From positions 1-14,496 of the forward strand of contig CAJUSQ010000078.1 of the NCBI GenBank assembly GCA_910588885.1: 14,496 nt of DNA, given 5' to 3'. This document shows positions 1 to 9,321 of the stretch, piece by piece (positions within the stretch are counted from its first letter, which is position 1; every line of letters starts with the position of its first letter). The DNA comes from an uncultured Lachnospiraceae bacterium. Its GTDB lineage: Bacteria; Bacillota; Clostridia; Lachnospirales; Lachnospiraceae. Position numbers and translations under genes: made by a program. Below the pieces are notes generated by a model. It saw nothing but the letters and a program-made list of their open reading frames with translations, made no database searches and was not told the DNA's origin.

Positions 1-67
1 TGTCTACCCAAAAAGTAATAAAGAAATCAGCAATCTCCGCAAACAGATTAACAATAAAATCAACCAT
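1..67 (-). CDS. Small hydrophobic protein, 5' part only
   Basis: The first 22 codons of a minus-strand gene lie here and the rest is beyond the left edge. The start is the ATG whose complement is at 65-67, preceded by a strong GGAGGA ribosome site (complement of about 74-80). The visible peptide begins MVDFIVNLFAEIADFFITF and is rich in Phe, Ile, Val and Trp with a few acidic residues, which suggests an amphipathic or membrane-inserting helix at the N-terminus. I do not recognise the family. An AT-rich promoter region lies just upstream on the same strand, so the gene is probably expressed divergently from the DUF3788 gene. That it is a gene rests on the ribosome site, the start and the open frame; function is unknown. 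Confidence 0.55.
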   Translation of the reverse strand, partial: MVDFIVNLFAEIADFFITFWVD

Positions 68-102
68 ATAAGTTCCTCCAGATTCCAATTTTCCGTTACT
101 TT

Positions 103-131
103 ATTATATTATATATCTATTTTTCCAAAAA
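103..131 (-). promoter_or_regulatory. Candidate sigma-A promoter for the small minus-strand gene
   Basis: Read on the minus strand, a TATAAT hexamer (complement of 103-108) follows a TTTTTG -35-like hexamer (complement of 126-131) with a 17-bp spacer. A second TATAAT (complement of 108-113) overlaps it. The surroundings are very AT-rich, so chance matches are likely, but position and orientation fit the gene starting at 67. Confidence 0.35.
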
Positions 132-248
132 TGAAAGCAATTTTTCATATGTTTTTCGTAGCTTTCGTAAAGTCATGGGAAATTCCCTCTGTTCCGTCCA
201 AAATGGTATAGCAAGAGTAACAGCTTCCTTTTATTTTTCGTGCATTCG

Positions 249-257
249 TGATATAAT
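249..257 (+). promoter_or_regulatory. Extended -10 promoter element before the DUF3788 gene
   Basis: TGATATAAT is a perfect extended -10 (TG at 249-250, TATAAT at 252-257). No good -35 stands at 16-18 bp, which extended -10 promoters tolerate. Transcription would start near 264, leaving a leader of about 70 nt before the ATG at 335. The same TGATATAAT nonamer occurs before the redox operon at 9240-9248. Confidence 0.5.
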
Positions 258-334
258 TTTCAAAGCAAACGAACGAGAGTGATGACGCCAACATAAACTT
301 TGCAAAAGATACGATGGAACAGAGGAGGAATGGG

Positions 335-754
335 ATGCTTGATTTACAGGAAAAAGAATATTGTCCAACTTTGGAAGAAATAGCACAGTATATAAAAAAT
401 CTGGTATTTATGAAATTTTGTAATGATATAAAGGAAAAATACAATTGCAGTGAAAAAATAGAATTCAGTTCCTGCAGCTGGGAAAGAGGATGGAACATAA
501 AATTTAAAAAGGCAGGAAAAACGCTGTGCACCATATATCCCCGGGAACTGTACTTTGCTGTTATGATTGTAGTTGGTTCGAAAGAAAAAGAAAGAGTGGA
601 AGCAATTTTACCGGAATGTACGGAACAGCTGCAGCAGGTATACCACCAAACGAAAGAGGGAAATGGACAGAGATGGCTTATGATAGATTTGGAGGATAAC
701 GAAGCTTTGTATTATGACCTTTTTCGATTGATTCAAATTCGCAGAACCGGCTGA
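335..754 (+). CDS. DUF3788 family protein
   Basis: A 139-residue soluble protein resembling DUF3788, a family of small uncharacterised proteins common in Firmicutes and Bacteroidetes. The matching features are a central W-x-x-K-[FY]-K-K-x-G-K-T-L-C stretch (WNIKFKKAGKTLC), the following YPRE motif, a hydrophobic strand with VVGSKE, and a C-terminal WLMIDLED near the end. I chose the ATG at 335 and not the in-frame ATG at 314. AGAGGAGG at 321-328 lies 6 nt before 335, whereas nothing suitable precedes 314. No signal peptide or membrane segment is visible. It ends 45 nt before the Crp/Fnr-type regulator in the same direction, so the two may be co-transcribed from the promoter near 250. The biochemical role of the family is unknown to me. 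Confidence 0.8.
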   Translation: MLDLQEKEYCPTLEEIAQYIKNLVFMKFCNDIKEKYNCSEKIEFSSCSWERGWNIKFKKAGKTLCTIYPRELYFAVMIVVGSKEKERVEAILPECTEQLQQVYHQTKEGNGQRWLMIDLEDNEALYYDLFRLIQIRRTG

Positions 755-799
755 GGCTTAAAGGCCGATCTTTTAAATATGGAGAATCAAGGTGATTAA

Positions 800-1489
800 A
801 TGGAAATCCTGCAAAACCCGTCATACCTGGAAACAATCATAAAAAAATACAACATAGCCTCCTGCTTTGAGGATATCAGCCGCTTTCAGGCCGGCCTGAA
901 GCTGATCCGTTTTCCAAAAGGCACCTATCTCTACAGCCGTCCGGAGCACCGGAGATACGCATATTTTTTGATTACCGGAAAGCTGCAGATCCATGCAACC
1001 ATGGAAAACGGCAGGCAGATGCTGGTACGCTGCTGCGACGAATTTATATTTTTCGGAGATATGGAGCTGTTAGGATATCAGACGTCCTCCAATATGACGG
1101 AAACTATGACGGAATGCCTGTTTTTGGCTCTGGATATTACCCGGGGAAAAGCGGAGCTGCTGGAAGATAAGAAATTCCTGCGTTTTCTCTGCAACAGCCT
1201 GGCAGAGAAAATAAGCTATTTTGCAGATATCCAGTTCCGGAACCGGGCCAATACGCCCCGGGAGAAGGTGGCTGTCCACCTCCTGCAGTCGGCAGACGAA
1301 CGGGGATATTTCAAAGAGAATTTAAGGAAAACAGCGGAATTTCTGGCTGTCAGTTACCGTCATCTTCATCGGATTTTAAAGGAGCTTGTGGAAAAAGGTG
1401 CTCTGGTACGGGCCGAAGGTGGATATCTGATTGCGGACCGGAAGCTGCTGGAGGAAGCCGGGGAAGAAAAAAACAGGGAAAAAGAATGA
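800..1489 (+). CDS. Crp/Fnr-family transcriptional regulator (YeiL-like)
   Basis: A 229-residue protein with the usual two-domain layout and length. Residues about 30-115 form the cyclic-nucleotide-binding-like beta-barrel (FPKGTYLY, then YFLITGKLQIHA, then FFGDMELLG). A long dimerisation helix covers about 120-150. A winged helix-turn-helix covers about 152-215, with LRKTAEFLAVSYRHLHRILK holding the recognition helix. The cAMP-pocket signature of true CRP is not seen, so the effector is not predicted to be cAMP. The adjacent pair Cys78-Cys79, with Cys22, Cys106 and Cys131, leaves redox or Fe-S sensing possible but unproven. By eye the recognition helix SYRHLHRILK replaces the DNA-contacting Arg and Glu of E. 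coli CRP (SRETVGRILK) with Tyr and Arg but keeps the second Arg. The ribosome site is AAGGTGA at 789-795. The palindrome just downstream has Crp-box geometry and may be its target. Confidence 0.85.
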   Translation: MEILQNPSYLETIIKKYNIASCFEDISRFQAGLKLIRFPKGTYLYSRPEHRRYAYFLITGKLQIHATMENGRQMLVRCCDEFIFFGDMELLGYQTSSNMTETMTECLFLALDITRGKAELLEDKKFLRFLCNSLAEKISYFADIQFRNRANTPREKVAVHLLQSADERGYFKENLRKTAEFLAVSYRHLHRILKELVEKGALVRAEGGYLIADRKLLEEAGEEKNREKE

Positions 1490-1500
1490 ATTTTTTACAG

Positions 1501-1524
1501 AAAGTGTGCCATATGGCACACTTT
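1501..1524. promoter_or_regulatory. Perfect 24-bp palindrome: Crp/Fnr-type operator and/or terminator
   Basis: The arms AAAGTGTGCCAT (1501-1512) and ATGGCACACTTT (1513-1524) are exact reverse complements. The core TGTGC-N6-GCACA (1505-1520) has the 5-6-5 geometry of a Crp/Fnr box. It starts 12 bp after the stop of a Crp/Fnr regulator and is centred about 41.5 bp before the start expected from the downstream extended -10. As RNA it could also fold into a stem with an ATAT loop followed by TTTTTT (1522-1527), so it may terminate the regulator transcript. The two roles are compatible. Confidence 0.65.
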
Positions 1525-1538
1525 TTTGCGCGGCAATT

Positions 1539-1547
1539 TGCTACACT
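1539..1547 (+). promoter_or_regulatory. Extended -10 promoter for the UroD-like gene
   Basis: TGCTACACT has TG at 1539-1540 and TACACT at 1542-1547, a 4/6 match to TATAAT with the extended TG. No -35 hexamer is found at 17 bp; the palindrome tail occupies that place, as in class II activator-dependent promoters. The start would be near 1554, giving a leader of about 48 nt with AGGAGG at 1588-1593. Confidence 0.45.
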
Positions 1548-1601
1548 GAACACAGAAAATAAAAAACGTAGTTTAAACAAATTTTTCAGGAGGTAAGTAC
1601 A

Positions 1602-2576
1602 ATGACAGAACGTGAAAACTTTTTCCTTGCATACCATCACAAACAGCCGGAATGGGTTCCGAATTTCTTTTCCGCTTATCAGCCCATGGGTTCCTCCCTG
1701 TTGAATAACCAGGGCGTAATGGGAAAGGGCGGCCGGGACATGTTCGGGGTGAACTGGCTGGTAACCAGGGATACGGGCTATCAGGCAATTTCGGATCCCA
1801 ACGAGCATATTCTTGCGGATATTGCAGACTGGCGGGAGGTGGTGCAGTTCCCGGATTTGGATGCGATGGACTGGGAAGGAGCGGCAGCCCGGGATTTGGC
1901 AGGGGTCAACCGGGATGAAAAGGTGTTGGCAGTCTTCGGCATGGAAGGCAATTTCAACCGCCTTCAGTCCCTGATGGGGATCTGCGAGGCCATGATCGCC
2001 ATGGTGGAGGACCCGGAGGAGGTTTACGCGTTTTTTCAGGCCCACACGGAGTTTAAGATGAAAACCATTGAAAAATATGCCAAATACTATCAGCCGGATA
2101 TCTATGTAAACGGGGACGATGTCTGTTCCTCCGACGGCCTGTTTATATCAAGGGCCATGTATGAAGAATTAATCAAACCCTTTGAAATCATGCTGGGACA
2201 GAAAGCCGTTTCCGAAGGGATGATTGTGGAGCACCATGTATGCGGCAAAGCCGAAGGGATTGTAGCGGATATTATCGAAACAGGGGCCACGATCTGGCAG
2301 ATGGCCCAGAGCATGAACGATTTGGAGCGGATTCAGCGGGAGTATGGGGATCAGCTGCTGATTCACGGCGGCTGGGACTCCTTCGGCCCCCATAATTATG
2401 AAGATTGTACGGAGGAAATGGTACGGGCCGAGGTGCGCCGCTGCATTGATACATATGGAAATAACGGAAATTACGCCCTGTTTGCCGTGGTAATGGGGGA
2501 TATGGAGGATGAAAAAATACAAAAACGCAGGTTCTGGGTGAACGATGAGTGTCATAAGTACCGCCCCTGGGCATAA
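1602..2576 (+). CDS. UroD/MtaA-like methyltransferase-family protein
   Basis: A 324-residue protein of the uroporphyrinogen decarboxylase superfamily, which includes HemE and the zinc-dependent methyltransferases that use corrinoid proteins (MtaA, MtbA and O-demethylase relatives). Supporting features are the N-terminal TERENFFLAYHHKQPEWVP, the YVNGDDVCSSDGLFIS segment (168-183) typical of the barrel, and H211-H-V-C-G (211-215), which fits the first half of the methyltransferase His-x-Cys zinc motif. The RQAGRYLPEY-like N-terminus of HemE is absent, so haem synthesis is unlikely. The distal zinc Cys of MtaA-type enzymes, expected near the C-terminal barrel strand, is not obvious; that segment reads YALFAVVMGD (291-300). 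No corrinoid protein or reductive activase is encoded nearby. Expression is probably controlled through the upstream palindrome. Family confident; substrate unknown. Confidence 0.8.
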   Translation: MTERENFFLAYHHKQPEWVPNFFSAYQPMGSSLLNNQGVMGKGGRDMFGVNWLVTRDTGYQAISDPNEHILADIADWREVVQFPDLDAMDWEGAAARDLAGVNRDEKVLAVFGMEGNFNRLQSLMGICEAMIAMVEDPEEVYAFFQAHTEFKMKTIEKYAKYYQPDIYVNGDDVCSSDGLFISRAMYEELIKPFEIMLGQKAVSEGMIVEHHVCGKAEGIVADIIETGATIWQMAQSMNDLERIQREYGDQLLIHGGWDSFGPHNYEDCTEEMVRAEVRRCIDTYGNNGNYALFAVVMGDMEDEKIQKRRFWVNDECHKYRPWA

Positions 2577-2621
2577 GAAGACGGACCTGTTACGGATGAT
2601 ATTATTTTGGCATTACAGAAA

Positions 2622-2650
2622 TTGACAGCGGCCCCGGTATCATGTAAAAT
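2622..2650 (+). promoter_or_regulatory. Strong sigma-A promoter for carB
   Basis: TTGACA (2622-2627) and TAAAAT (2645-2650) are separated by exactly 17 bp. The -35 is perfect and the -10 matches 5/6. Transcription would begin near 2657, leaving a GC-rich leader of about 95 nt. This is the best vegetative promoter in the window and implies that carB is transcribed independently of the UroD-like gene. Confidence 0.75.
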
Positions 2651-2657
2651 GGAAATG

Positions 2658-2696
2658 GCAGCCGGGTGGCTGCTGTTACCGAAAGAATGTGCAGCC
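2658..2696 (+). promoter_or_regulatory. carB leader with two mutually exclusive hairpins
   Basis: GCAGCC (2658-2663) can pair with GGCTGC (2668-2673) across a four-base GGGT loop. A second GCAGCC at 2691-2696 can pair with the same GGCTGC across a 17-base loop, so the two helices exclude each other. The first lies at the very 5' end of the predicted transcript. No T-tract follows and no PyrR-binding consensus was seen, so attenuation is only a possibility. A transcript-stabilising 5' hairpin is an equally good reading. Confidence 0.3.
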
Positions 2697-2751
2697 GGGG
2701 CCGGGGGTTCCCGCTCCGGAGGAAATGAGTTTAGAAACAGGAGGATTTCTT

Positions 2752-5976
<3,225 letters not shown>

Positions 5977-5988
5977 GCTGCGTCACAG

Positions 5989-6004
5989 TGGGCCGGAAGG
6001 CTCA
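5989..6004 (+). other. Short GC hairpin after carB
   Basis: A six-pair stem (5989-5994 with 5999-6004, one G-U) closes a GGAA loop of the GNRA class. It begins 12 nt after the carB stop. No T-run follows, so it is not a convincing intrinsic terminator; it may stabilise a 3' end or be a chance fold. No strong promoter for the following gene is seen up to 6057. Confidence 0.25.
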
Positions 6005-6057
6005 TTGGTGGAGGAACAAAGTGACATATTGACTTTCTGAAAAAGGAGAATGAGAAA

Positions 6058-6594
6058 ATGAGCAAATACGCAGGAACACAGACCGAAAAGAATTTGGAGG
6101 CGGCTTTTGCCGGAGAATCACAGGCACGGAATAAATATACTTATTTTGCATCCGTGGCAAAAAAGGAAGGCTACGAGCAGATTTCCTCCCTCTTTTTGAA
6201 AACTGCGGACAATGAGAAAGAACATGCCAAGATGTGGCTGAAGGAGCTGCAGGGAATCGGAAATACGGCGGAAAATCTTGGGGCAGCGGCAGACGGCGAG
6301 AACTATGAATGGACGGATATGTATGAAGGATTTGCCCAAACTGCGGAAAAAGAAGGGTTTCCGGAGCTGGCAGCCAAGTTCCGGGCTGTTGGGGAAATCG
6401 AAAAACACCATGAAGAGCGGTATCGTGCTTTGCTGAAAAACGTAGAAACAGCGGCTGTTTTTGCCAAGAGTGAAGTGAAGGTATGGGAATGCAGGAATTG
6501 CGGCCATATCGTGGTCGGCACAGACGCACCGGAGGTTTGCCCGGTATGCAACCATCCCCGGAGCTATTTTGAGATTCACGCAGAAAATTATTAA
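6058..6594 (+). CDS. rbr: Rubrerythrin
   Basis: Rubrerythrin is a cytoplasmic non-haem diiron protein that reduces hydrogen peroxide in anaerobes, taking electrons through its own rubredoxin domain. The 178-residue product has the standard order. A four-helix ferritin-like domain covers about 1-135: Glu20 in AGESQARNKY, an ExxH at E53-K-E-H56 and a second ExxH at E115-K-H-H118 supply diiron ligands. The rubredoxin-like domain follows with Cys145/Cys148 (CRNC) and Cys161/Cys164 (CPVC). All expected iron ligands I can recognise are present, so it should be functional. AAGGAG at 6043-6048 is the ribosome site, nine bases before the ATG. It is followed 12 nt later by a Gfo/Idh/MocA gene, probably co-transcribed, though no functional link is obvious. 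No PerR-type box (TTATAAT-N-ATTATAA) was seen upstream. Confidence 0.95.
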   Translation: MSKYAGTQTEKNLEAAFAGESQARNKYTYFASVAKKEGYEQISSLFLKTADNEKEHAKMWLKELQGIGNTAENLGAAADGENYEWTDMYEGFAQTAEKEGFPELAAKFRAVGEIEKHHEERYRALLKNVETAAVFAKSEVKVWECRNCGHIVVGTDAPEVCPVCNHPRSYFEIHAENY

Positions 6595-6606
6595 GAGTGA
6601 AAGAAA

Positions 6607-7581
6607 ATGAACGGGAAAAAAAGATGGGGCATTTTGGGGACCGGGCGGATCGCCCGGACCTTCTGCGGAATGCTGAACCGCTTAGAACAAGCCGAAGTCC
6701 GGGCAGTGGGTTCCCGAAGCCTTGAAACAGCGGAAGCCTTTGGCCGGGAATACGGGATTCAAAACCGCTATGGCAGCTATGAGGATTTTGTCCGGGATGA
6801 GGAAACAGATATTATCTATGTGGCGACTCCGATCGGCAGCCATTATGAAAATGTGAAGCTGTGCTTAGAAGCCGGAAAGCATGTGCTTTGTGAAAAGGCC
6901 CTGACCCGGAAGGCGGCGGAAGCCGAAGAACTGTATGCCTTTGCCTGGGAAAAACAGCTCTTTCTGATGGAGGCCATGTGGAGCAAATGCCACCCGGTAT
7001 TTCAAAAGCTGATGCAGTGGAAGCGGGAAGGGGCTTTCGGAGAAATCCAGGGAGTGGATGCCAGGTTTTATACGGCGGCCGGCAGGAGCCACCGCCTGTA
7101 CAAAGACCGGAACCAGGGCGGGACATTGTATGATTTATCCATTTATCCCCTGACCTATGCCTGTGCCCTTTTGGGATATGAGCCGGCACAGATTACCGCC
7201 CGGGCAGCCCAGGGCGGGGATAATGTAGATGTGATGGAAACCATACAGTTACTGTACGAAAATGGCGCCTTTGCCAGTCTGACGGGAGGGCTGGCCTGTG
7301 ACCGCCAGATGTCCCTTTATATTCACGGAACCAAAGGGCGGGTGTTGATTGAGAAGGAATATTTCCATAAAGCGGAGCATGTGACGCTGATGGATTGGGA
7401 GAATCGGCCCATTGAAACCTTTGACGGGGCTTTTCAGGAGAACGGCTATGAATACGAAGCTCTGGAGGCCATGGATTGTATTGCCGGGGGCCGTTTGGAA
7501 AGTGCCCTGGTTCCGCCGGAGGAAACCCTTGGGGTGCTCCGGCTGCTGGAAAAATGTGAACAACAGTTTGGGTTCCGATGA
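6607..7581 (+). CDS. Gfo/Idh/MocA-family NAD(P)-dependent oxidoreductase
   Basis: A 324-residue oxidoreductase of the Gfo/Idh/MocA family, whose members mostly oxidise or reduce sugars, inositols and related hydroxy compounds. The N-terminal Rossmann fold begins with WGILGTGRIA (7-16), a classic GxGxxA dinucleotide site. YVATPIGSHYENVKLCLEAGKH leads to E96-K97 of the family's catalytic E-K-P/A motif. Downstream GGTLYDLSIYPL (171-182) holds Asp176 and Tyr180 at the usual active-site positions. Length is typical and there is no signal peptide. It starts 12 nt after rbr with only a weak ribosome site (GTGAAAG region), suggesting read-through or coupled translation. It ends 46 bp before the convergent regulator, with no clear terminator between them. 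The substrate cannot be read from the sequence. Confidence 0.88.
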   Translation: MNGKKRWGILGTGRIARTFCGMLNRLEQAEVRAVGSRSLETAEAFGREYGIQNRYGSYEDFVRDEETDIIYVATPIGSHYENVKLCLEAGKHVLCEKALTRKAAEAEELYAFAWEKQLFLMEAMWSKCHPVFQKLMQWKREGAFGEIQGVDARFYTAAGRSHRLYKDRNQGGTLYDLSIYPLTYACALLGYEPAQITARAAQGGDNVDVMETIQLLYENGAFASLTGGLACDRQMSLYIHGTKGRVLIEKEYFHKAEHVTLMDWENRPIETFDGAFQENGYEYEALEAMDCIAGGRLESALVPPEETLGVLRLLEKCEQQFGFR

Positions 7582-7627
7582 AAGGGAATGGCTATTTTGC
7601 GCCAAAGGATTAAAACTGAATGGTGAT

Positions 7628-9142
7628 CTAGCATAAATAGTCCCAGATCAGAAAGGACAATTCATACAAAAATAGAAGACGGCTGTCTGTGATGGTAATA
7701 TCCAGCAGCTCTTCTATTTTTTTTATACGGTAAAAAAAGGTACTTCGATGGATATGCAGGGCCGCTGCCGCCTTTGTGGCATTCCGGTCGTTGTCCAGAT
7801 AGGCCCGCAGCGTGGGGATGAATTCCGTATGGAATTCCCCGTCGTAGCCCTGCAGGTGCCGGATGTGGTAGTGGATGCCTACGGAAAGCCCGGTTTCGGA
7901 GGAATTTCGGAACAGGTACTGGGGCAGCAGCTTTGTGGCGAAATAAAGGGTGTCCCTGGGATGGGCCCGTTCCCCCAGCTCCAGGGCATTGACGGCCTGA
8001 ATATAGTAAGCATTGATTTTTAAAATATCCACAAAGGGCTGGCTGATGCCGGCCTTCATATGGTTTAAAGAGGAAAATTCCAGCAGCTTTTTCGTAAATT
8101 CCGGGCTTAGGTTAATCGGTTCCTTTTGGTTTAAAAACAGCACCACGGCATCCTTATACACCACGGACATACTGTTGGGATAGGCGGCGCGAAGGGCCGT
8201 CATCTGCCGTTTGTTAAATAAATCACTATCGTGAGGCTCCGTGCAGGAAAGGACGATCAGACAGAAAAATTTGTGGAACTTCCGGTCCAAAAGCTCCAGC
8301 CGGGCGCTGATCATATTGACATCCGTAAAGCGGCCCTCCAAAAGGTCAATCAGAAAGTTTTCATATTTCATTCCGGTTCGGGTAATGAAAAAGTCATGCT
8401 TCTGCATTTCTATGGCGCAGATATCCGCCAGGATCGTGGTCATCCGAAGGATATACTCGGTGGCATCGGTGTCTCCCATGCAGACGGCCACATATCCGGT
8501 CATCACGTTCTGAATGCGGATGCCGCAGAAAATCCACTGATTGTCCGGGTGATCCACGGTACGGACCCCAAAGGCTTTGGGGGAACGGTAAATCTGATCG
8601 ACTACCTGGTTCCGGCGCAGGCTGTCCACCTCATAGTCGGACAGATAGATCCGGGATTTGGAGTGCTGCAGGCCATAGGACATGTGCTGCATCAGGGGAG
8701 AGGTTTCGATCATATTGTAGCTGGAATCGCAGACGGAAATGGGATAGTGGAAAAACTGTTCCGCCAGTGTCACCACATCCTTTAAGCCCCGGCCCCGGTA
8801 AAGGGTGTGATAAAGCTGGTTGCTCTGGGTTTCAATCAGGGCTTCGAATTTCAGGAATTCGTTGATAAATCCATAGAGTTCCGAAAGGGGCGGCTGCCTG
8901 GTAATATGGACCAGTCCGATGGGGGCATCTGTTTCCGCCGCCGTCATCAGACAGCAGTTCATCCCGGCGGGCGGTTCGATCCGTATGCTGCCGTCGCTCA
9001 GGTACAGGACATTTTCTTCGTAGATGGTTTCGGCAGACAGGATTTCCGTCCGGTGTATCAGAAGCTTTGTATCATACGTATCCATGACGATTACCTGAAA
9101 ATGTTCCACTACTCTCTGAACGATTTCCGAAAGTCTAACCAT
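7628..9142 (-). CDS. PucR/CdaR-family transcriptional regulator
   Basis: A 504-residue regulator. The C-terminus (about 441-504) is the PucR-type helix-turn-helix: TLRAYLDNDRNATKAAAAL, then HIHRSTFFYRIKKIEELL, then a trailing helix. The middle (about 280-400) fits the CdaR GGDEF-like domain usually preceding it. The N-terminal part has a PucR-like sensory segment (ILSAETIYEENVLYLSDGS) and a possible GAF-like region around 120-250. Relatives usually activate neighbouring catabolic genes in response to a small molecule. It is divergent from the redox operon with 179 bp between the starts, so that operon is the likely target, perhaps induced by the substrate of the last enzyme. The start is supported by GGAAAGG repeats just upstream. 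The gene contains sizeable antisense open frames that I regard as shadows. Confidence 0.88.
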   Translation of the reverse strand: MVRLSEIVQRVVEHFQVIVMDTYDTKLLIHRTEILSAETIYEENVLYLSDGSIRIEPPAGMNCCLMTAAETDAPIGLVHITRQPPLSELYGFINEFLKFEALIETQSNQLYHTLYRGRGLKDVVTLAEQFFHYPISVCDSSYNMIETSPLMQHMSYGLQHSKSRIYLSDYEVDSLRRNQVVDQIYRSPKAFGVRTVDHPDNQWIFCGIRIQNVMTGYVAVCMGDTDATEYILRMTTILADICAIEMQKHDFFITRTGMKYENFLIDLLEGRFTDVNMISARLELLDRKFHKFFCLIVLSCTEPHDSDLFNKRQMTALRAAYPNSMSVVYKDAVVLFLNQKEPINLSPEFTKKLLEFSSLNHMKAGISQPFVDILKINAYYIQAVNALELGERAHPRDTLYFATKLLPQYLFRNSSETGLSVGIHYHIRHLQGYDGEFHTEFIPTLRAYLDNDRNATKAAAALHIHRSTFFYRIKKIEELLDITITDSRLLFLYELSFLIWDYLC

Positions 9143-9207
9143 AACCTTTCCTTTCCTTCCGCATCAGACAAATGTTAAATAAAAAAAAACCAGCGGCTTT
9201 ATTTTTC

Positions 9208-9217
9208 AACGGCCGTT
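9208..9217. promoter_or_regulatory. Candidate operator for the PucR-type regulator
   Basis: AACGGCCGTT is a perfect 10-bp palindrome, and the flanks extend it to TCAACGG / CCGTTTGA with one extra base on the right. It lies in the divergent gap, centred about 42 bp upstream of the start predicted from the extended -10 at 9240-9248, where a class II activator would sit. No second copy was noticed in the gap. Confidence 0.35.
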
Positions 9218-9239
9218 TGAGGAATTTTCAAAAAATCAG

Positions 9240-9248
9240 TGATATAAT
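9240..9248 (+). promoter_or_regulatory. Extended -10 promoter of the redox operon
   Basis: TGATATAAT gives TG at 9240-9241 and a perfect TATAAT at 9243-9248. No consensus -35 stands at 16-18 bp, consistent with dependence on an activator. The start would be near 9255, leaving a leader of about 67 nt before the ATG at 9322. The ribosome site is GAGAGGAG at 9307-9314. Confidence 0.6.
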
Positions 9249-9321
9249 AACCATAGTTTAGCACATCCGAAAAAGAGATGTCAATGAATTCAACAAAAGT
9301 CTAACTGAGAGGAGAAGAAGC

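Noticed and set aside
154..250. Short direct repeats TTTCGTA (154-160, 163-169) and TTCGTG (237-242, 245-250)
   Set aside because: They are too short and differ in period (9 and 8), with no link to a known operator; chance is adequate.
1350..2045. 231-codon minus-strand frame across the Crp gene end and UroD-like gene start
   Set aside because: It runs antisense through two supported genes and the palindrome, with no ribosome site or family features.
2689..2751. Longer carB N-terminus from upstream in-frame starts
   Set aside because: The canonical CarB N-terminus begins at the GTG at 2752 with an ideal ribosome site. The upstream part lies in the GC-rich leader.
2657..2751. PyrR-type attenuator in the carB leader
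   Set aside because: No sequence resembling the PyrR-binding consensus and no T-tract terminator were found.
6005..6034. Possible promoter (TTGGTG...TATTGA) before rubrerythrin
   Set aside because: Both hexamers are poor and no regulatory box accompanies them; transcription may come from carB.
8231..8785. 184-codon plus-strand open frame inside the PucR-type regulator gene
   Set aside because: It is antisense to a well-supported regulator and has no family signature; the GC bias of the real gene explains the open frame.
9177..9204. AAATAAA/TTTATTT inverted repeat around GC bases in the divergent gap, terminator-like on either strand
   Set aside because: The GC part of the stem is only about three pairs with a three-base loop, and the A-tracts make such matches frequent.
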